Part shown: positions 14,440 to 18,179 of the stretch, piece after piece
How the letters are laid out: every line of letters starts with the position of its first letter
Position numbering within the stretch: position 1 is the stretch's first letter
NCBI GenBank assembly: GCA_016938425.1
Contig: JAFGUR010000017.1
Coordinates: forward strand, 1-18,179
DNA: 18,179 nt
Direction: 5' to 3'
DNA from: Fusobacteriaceae bacterium
GTDB taxonomy: Bacteria > Fusobacteriota > Fusobacteriia > Fusobacteriales > Fusobacteriaceae
The notes under the pieces: generated by a model
What the model was told of the DNA's origin: nothing
What the model saw: only the letters and a program-made list of their open reading frames with translations
Databases searched by the model: none
Translations under genes and position numbers: made by a program

Positions 14440-16662
14440 ATGAGATTAGATAAAGACGCTAGCGAGATTTTTACCAAAGCTTATGATTACGCTTTAAAAA
14501 ATAAACTTGAATACATAACTCCGGAGCTTGTTCTTTCTACTGCTCTTGAAAGTAAGAAATTTTTTGAATTTCTTTTAAATTTAAATATAGACCCTCTAAA
14601 ACTAAAACAAGATTTAACCGAATATTTAAAAGATGTAAATATTAGCTATAATAGCATCGAGCCCATCAATTCAGCTCTGTTGGATGCAGTCTTGAACAAT
14701 GTTGCTTTTCAAAAGGCAGCTGCAGCAAAAGAATTATTAAATTTTACGGATATTTTTTTGGGAATTTTTGAAGAAGATAAATGCCATGCCAGTTATTTTT
14801 TAAAGAAACAAGGACTTAGAAGAATAAGTATTCTTGATTCGATAGTCAATGAAAACGTAGATAATATAGACAAAGAAGAATATGACGATTACTATGACGA
14901 AGAAGACGAAGAAGATATTATCGGTTCTTATATCGATAAATTCTGCATAGATTTAACAGAAAAAGCTTCCTCCAAAGCCCTTGACCCTGTAATCGGGAGA
15001 GAAAAAGAACTTAATAGAACTCTTGAAGTTTTATTAAGAAGAAGTAAGTCCAACCCCATCCATGTCGGTGAGGCCGGTGTAGGAAAAACAGCTATAGCAC
15101 AGGGGCTAGCTTATCTAATCGCAGAAAAAAAAGTACCACCTTCCCTACTGGACGCTAAAATTTACTCTGTTGACATTGCTGCTCTTTTAGCCGGTACTAA
15201 ATACAGAGGAGATTTTGAAGATAGAATCAAAAAACTTCTTAATGAAGTGGAGAGAGAAAAAAATATTATTCTTTACATTGATGAAATTCATAATCTTATG
15301 GGAGCCGGAGCTAACAACAGCGGTGCTATGGATGCTTCCAATCTTTTAAAACCTTATCTTGCCGAACAGAATATTAAATTTATGGGTTCTACCACCTACG
15401 ATGAATATAAAAATTTCATCGAAAAAGATAAAGCCTTTGCAAGAAGATTTCAAAAAATAGAAATTACCGAACCTACCGTGGAAGATAGTATAGAAATTTT
15501 GAAGGGTTTAAAGAAAAAATACGAAGATCATCACAAAGTTCTCTATGAAGATGAAGCCTTAGAGGCAGCCTGTAGGTTGTCGGAAAAATATATTAACGAC
15601 AGGCATTTACCGGATAAAGCCATAGATTTAATAGATGAAGCTGCAGCTTTTATAAGACTTACTAAAAAATCCAAAAAGAAAATTAAAATAACCTCAAAAG
15701 AAATAGAACAAACAATTGCCAAATTAGCTCGTATTCCCGAAGAAAAAATAGAAGAAAGCGAAGTTCAAAAACTACTTAAGCTTGAAGAAAGTATGAAAAA
15801 TGTCATCTTTGGCCAAAATCAAGCGATAGAAACCGTTGTCTCTTCCATTAAAAGAGCAAGAGCAGGGCTAAACGACGAAAATAAGCCTATTGCTTCTCTT
15901 CTTTTTGTAGGAAGAACAGGAGTTGGAAAAACAGAACTTGCAAAACAACTCTCCAAAAACATGGATATTCCGATGATTAGATACGATATGAGTGAATATC
16001 AAGAAAAACATAGTGTAGCAAAACTTATCGGAACTGCACCGGGTTATGTTGGTTATGAGCAAGGAGGGCTTCTTATTGATGCCGTAAGAAAAAATCCTCA
16101 TGCAGTGGTTCTCTTGGACGAAATAGAAAAAGCTCATCCTGATATATATAATATTTTATTACAAATAATGGACTATGCTACCCTTACCGAGAATAGCGGA
16201 AGAAAAGCCGACTTTAGAAATATCATTCTGATTATGACCTCCAACGCAGGAGCCGGTGACAGCACCAAGCTCTCTGTCGGATTTGGCGGTGCGCAATATG
16301 GGGAAAGTACTATTGAAAACGCCATAAAAAATAGTTTTAGTCCCGAATTTAGAAACAGATTGAACAAAGTAGTAGTGTTCAATCCCTTAAATGAAACAAT
16401 GGCAAAAGAAATTGTTAAAGATAAGCTTAATAACTTCCTAAAACTTTTGCATAATAAAGGAATTGAAGTTGAAATAAAAGAAGATGTTTTAGACTTCATA
16501 ACAAAAAAATCTTTTTCAATAGTATATGGTGCCAGAGAAATTGAAAGATTTATCGACAAAAACATAAAAGATAAATTTGTTGACCTGATCTTATTCGGTA
16601 AAACAGAGAAAAAAATTCTTGAAATATCAAACAACGAAATTCTTGTTATAGACAAACAGTGA
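14440..16662 (+). CDS. clpA: ClpA, AAA+ unfoldase of the ClpAP protease
   Basis: The 740-residue product (E. coli ClpA has 758) has the full class I architecture. An N-domain for ClpS binding covers about 1-140. A strongly acidic linker lies near 145-165 (EEYDDYYDEEDEED). The D1 ATPase has Walker A at 210-217 (GEAGVGKT, where E. coli has GEPGVGKT) and Walker B IDEIH from 280. The D2 ATPase has Walker A at 491-498 (GRTGVGKT), pore-loop GYVGYEQGG, and Walker B LLDEIEKAHPD from 558. There is no ClpB-type coiled-coil insertion. The ClpP-docking loop reads KLSVGFGG, with VGF where E. coli has IGL, which should still permit docking. No clpP gene is in the window. AGAGGAGG (14427-14434) inside the end of clpS is its ribosome site. 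No clear terminator follows; family A repeat remnants begin soon after. Confidence 0.96.
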   Translation: MRLDKDASEIFTKAYDYALKNKLEYITPELVLSTALESKKFFEFLLNLNIDPLKLKQDLTEYLKDVNISYNSIEPINSALLDAVLNNVAFQKAAAAKELLNFTDIFLGIFEEDKCHASYFLKKQGLRRISILDSIVNENVDNIDKEEYDDYYDEEDEEDIIGSYIDKFCIDLTEKASSKALDPVIGREKELNRTLEVLLRRSKSNPIHVGEAGVGKTAIAQGLAYLIAEKKVPPSLLDAKIYSVDIAALLAGTKYRGDFEDRIKKLLNEVEREKNIILYIDEIHNLMGAGANNSGAMDASNLLKPYLAEQNIKFMGSTTYDEYKNFIEKDKAFARRFQKIEITEPTVEDSIEILKGLKKKYEDHHKVLYEDEALEAACRLSEKYINDRHLPDKAIDLIDEAAAFIRLTKKSKKKIKITSKEIEQTIAKLARIPEEKIEESEVQKLLKLEESMKNVIFGQNQAIETVVSSIKRARAGLNDENKPIASLLFVGRTGVGKTELAKQLSKNMDIPMIRYDMSEYQEKHSVAKLIGTAPGYVGYEQGGLLIDAVRKNPHAVVLLDEIEKAHPDIYNILLQIMDYATLTENSGRKADFRNIILIMTSNAGAGDSTKLSVGFGGAQYGESTIENAIKNSFSPEFRNRLNKVVVFNPLNETMAKEIVKDKLNNFLKLLHNKGIEVEIKEDVLDFITKKSFSIVYGAREIERFIDKNIKDKFVDLILFGKTEKKILEISNNEILVIDKQ

Positions 16663-16689
16663 TTTTTGTATCTACTCATACCTATAAAA

Positions 16690-16790
16690 GTCTTTAGATA
16701 TCAATAGTTTATACGCGTTTTTGGCGCGTAAAGAAAGGGATTTGCAGGGCAGAGCTCGCACCCAACGTCATCAACTTAAGGAATTAAACT
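16690..16790. repeat. Degenerate partial copy of the family A element
   Basis: tacgcgtttttggcgcgta (16712-16730, a 6-bp stem) and the following gaaagggatttgcagggcag and cacccaacgtcatcaactta match, in order, the reverse complement of the right half of the 3759-4069 element (its cgcgcc hairpin, then the atttgcgggacgtaacccc region). The element's left arm, gtgtccaatgtcatcaattt, also aligns. From 16775 to 16833 a further imperfect pair, aacttaa...ttaagtt, is seen. No gene is present in 16663-16896. Confidence 0.5.
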
Positions 16791-16896
16791 TTGGGTTTTC
16801 CGCCTAAGGTCTAATTTTTTAAGTTAGGGATGTATAAAAAAATCAATCTGTTGAAATTTTATAACAAATTATACAATAATTCTAAAAGGAGCATTT

Positions 16897-17844
16897 ATGC
16901 CTTATATAATAATCGTTATCATATTATTTTTTACATTTTTTTACAAACAAGAAGTAATAAATGAAATAAAATACGTTAACAGAAAAACTTCTACCATAGA
17001 AACCGAAAAAGTAGCAGGAGAATTCTATTTAAAATGGCTCTACTATAATCCCATCGGAAAAATAAGTGCCAAAGCCATAATAAAAAACAGGTTTGTGTCA
17101 GAATATTACGGAAAACAAATGGACAAACCCAAGTCTAAATTCAAAATTCCCGACTTTATCAATAAATTTGGTATCAATTTAGACGAATCCGAAAAACAAT
17201 ACTTTGACTCATTTAACGATTTCTTTGTTAGAAAATTAAAAAATGAATCCAGAATAATTGACCTAAACGAAAAAACAGCCGTTTCTCCTGCCGACGGGAA
17301 AATTCTTGCTTTTGAAAACATTGAAGAAACAGATAGTTTTTTTGTAAAAGGAAAAAAATTTAATTTGAAGACTTTTTTTATGAATAATGAAATTTATAAA
17401 AAATATGAAAAAGCTTCTATGCTAATCATAAGATTATGTCCTACCGATTATCATAGATATCATTTTCCCGTAAACGGTTATGTAAACGCCGATATAAAAA
17501 TCGATGGCAATTACTATTCCGTTTCCCCTTATGCAGTCAAGCACAATATAGACATTTATTTTAATAATAAACGATCTTATTCGTTAATAAATACAGATAA
17601 TTTTGGTGATGTAGTTATGGCTGAAATCGGAGCTACAATGGTTGGAGCTATTATACAAACCTATCAAGAAAATTCTTTCATTAAAAAAGGAGAAGAAAAA
17701 GGATTCTTTAAATTTGGTGGATCTACTGTTATATTATTTTTTGAAAAGGGAAAAATAAAAATAGACTCCGACTTACTTTCAAATTCAAAAAAAGGTTTGG
17801 AAACTCAAATATACATGGGAGAAAGAATCGGAGAAATTATTTAG
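16897..17844 (+). CDS. psd: Phosphatidylserine decarboxylase proenzyme
   Basis: It converts phosphatidylserine to phosphatidylethanolamine, the last step of PE synthesis, at the inner membrane. The 315-residue proenzyme cuts itself to create a pyruvoyl cofactor. Here the cut is expected between G275 and S276 in FGGST (273-277), giving a beta chain (1-275) and a short alpha chain (276-315). The site is GGST, not the LGST of E. coli; GGST occurs in other PSD enzymes. The self-processing triad is D133 in SPADGKI, H189 in CPTDYHRYHFP (H186 is the second conserved His) and S276. An N-terminal hydrophobic segment (2-16) probably anchors it. AAGGAG (16886-16891) fits the start. Upstream, TTGAAA (16851) and TACAAT (16872) are a weak promoter candidate with only 15-bp spacing. 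No phosphatidylserine synthase gene is adjacent. The stop codon overlaps the start of a family B repeat. Confidence 0.94.
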   Translation: MPYIIIVIILFFTFFYKQEVINEIKYVNRKTSTIETEKVAGEFYLKWLYYNPIGKISAKAIIKNRFVSEYYGKQMDKPKSKFKIPDFINKFGINLDESEKQYFDSFNDFFVRKLKNESRIIDLNEKTAVSPADGKILAFENIEETDSFFVKGKKFNLKTFFMNNEIYKKYEKASMLIIRLCPTDYHRYHFPVNGYVNADIKIDGNYYSVSPYAVKHNIDIYFNNKRSYSLINTDNFGDVVMAEIGATMVGAIIQTYQENSFIKKGEEKGFFKFGGSTVILFFEKGKIKIDSDLLSNSKKGLETQIYMGERIGEII

Positions 17845-18052
17845 GGTCTACTGAAAAATATAAAACCATTGATTTTAAATGCATCCAAGGCAATTTTTAG
17901 CAATTAAATGTTAAGTTTTTTATAGTTTTTCTTAAAAATAAAACATTTAAACCTTGGACTACGCATCCAAACCGCGTAAACATGACGCTTTTTGCGACTA
18001 TATGGAGCTTATCCTTTAGGAAATCCTTTTAGTTCTAAAAACCTATAGTTTT
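17844..18052. repeat. Dispersed intergenic repeat, family B copy 2
   Basis: Collinear with 10838-11040: both start ttattta-gg-.-tctact.aaaaat and share the ggactacgc / tgacg.ttttttgcg / cttatccttta.gaaatcc core (17932-18052). The two copies differ by a 5-nt length change in the less conserved left part. The start falls on the psd stop codon (17842-17844). No ORF is present. Confidence 0.75.
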
Positions 18053-18179
18053 GTTGCGTTAATTTTATTTGCGTCCAACGTCAGGTTTTTGTGCAATGAA
18101 ATGAAGCTTTTTTGACCGAAGGGAATTATCCTTTAGGAATCCCTGTGGGAGGCGCGAGGTGGCTGCGTAAGCCACGACT
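18053..18179. repeat. Further repeat-like, GC-richer intergenic DNA with terminal hairpin
   Basis: attatcctttaggaatccct (18125-18144) resembles the cttatcctttaggaaatcc motif of family B. tttgcgtccaacgtcag (18069-18085) resembles the ccaacgtcatcaa motif of family A. A hairpin gtggct-gcgta-agccac lies at 18159-18175. No gene is visible, and the repeat probably continues past the window edge. Confidence 0.4.

Noticed and set aside
16173..16679. 168-codon open frame antisense to clpA
   Set aside because: It lies wholly opposite conserved clpA sequence, has no ribosome site and its product has no recognisable composition. It is a shadow of clpA codon use.
16712..16730. tacgcg...cgcgta hairpin as the clpA terminator
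   Set aside because: No T-run follows on the plus strand, and the hairpin aligns with the family A repeat hairpin instead.

Overview
The window is AT-rich, bacterial and gene-dense. Strong Shine-Dalgarno sites, an outer-membrane-type beta-barrel with a signal peptide, a ClpS/ClpA pair, a phosphatidylserine decarboxylase and a Gram-negative-style RTX protein point to a low-GC diderm. My best guess is Fusobacteriota (Leptotrichia/Fusobacterium relatives). That rests on overall impression rather than a marker gene and is only moderately certain.

Layout: (1) 1-110 is the 3' end of an unidentified gene. (2) 365-3742 encodes a 1125-residue protein made almost wholly of RTX calcium-binding repeats. 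(3) 3743-4168 holds a 311-bp palindromic MITE-like element with terminal inverted repeats and an 8-bp target duplication. (4) 4169-7905 is a three-gene cassette: a membrane-anchored HEAT-repeat protein, a processive family 2 glycosyltransferase, and a small outer-membrane barrel of YaiO type. It ends in a bidirectional terminator. (5) 7971-9461 (minus) is a glucose-type PTS EIICB. It is divergent from 9648-10715, a Mu-transposase-like DNA-binding protein whose catalytic core looks dead. Both have clear sigma70 promoters in the shared gap. (6) 11116-13764 (minus) is dinB followed with no gap by an M32 carboxypeptidase. (7) 14140-16662 is clpS-clpA, also with no gap, behind a structured leader. 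(8) 16897-17844 is psd, with a GGST processing site.

How the genes may work together: the HEAT-GT2-barrel cassette has the parts expected of a synthase-dependent exopolysaccharide system (inner-membrane polymerase, scaffold, outer-membrane component). The neighbouring RTX protein could be a secreted matrix or surface protein, but no type I secretion genes are present, so any link is inference. ClpS delivers N-degron substrates to ClpA, which needs a ClpP encoded elsewhere. The remaining genes are housekeeping.

The gaps between genes are unusual. At least two families of dispersed palindromic repeats, more GC-rich than their surroundings, fill most gaps over 200 bp: family A at 3759-4069, about 5612-5819 and 16690-16790; family B at 10838-11040 and 17844-18052. 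Other large hairpins lie at 148-219, 4093-4131, 5762-5790 and 10714-10829. No tRNA, rRNA or CRISPR array was seen.
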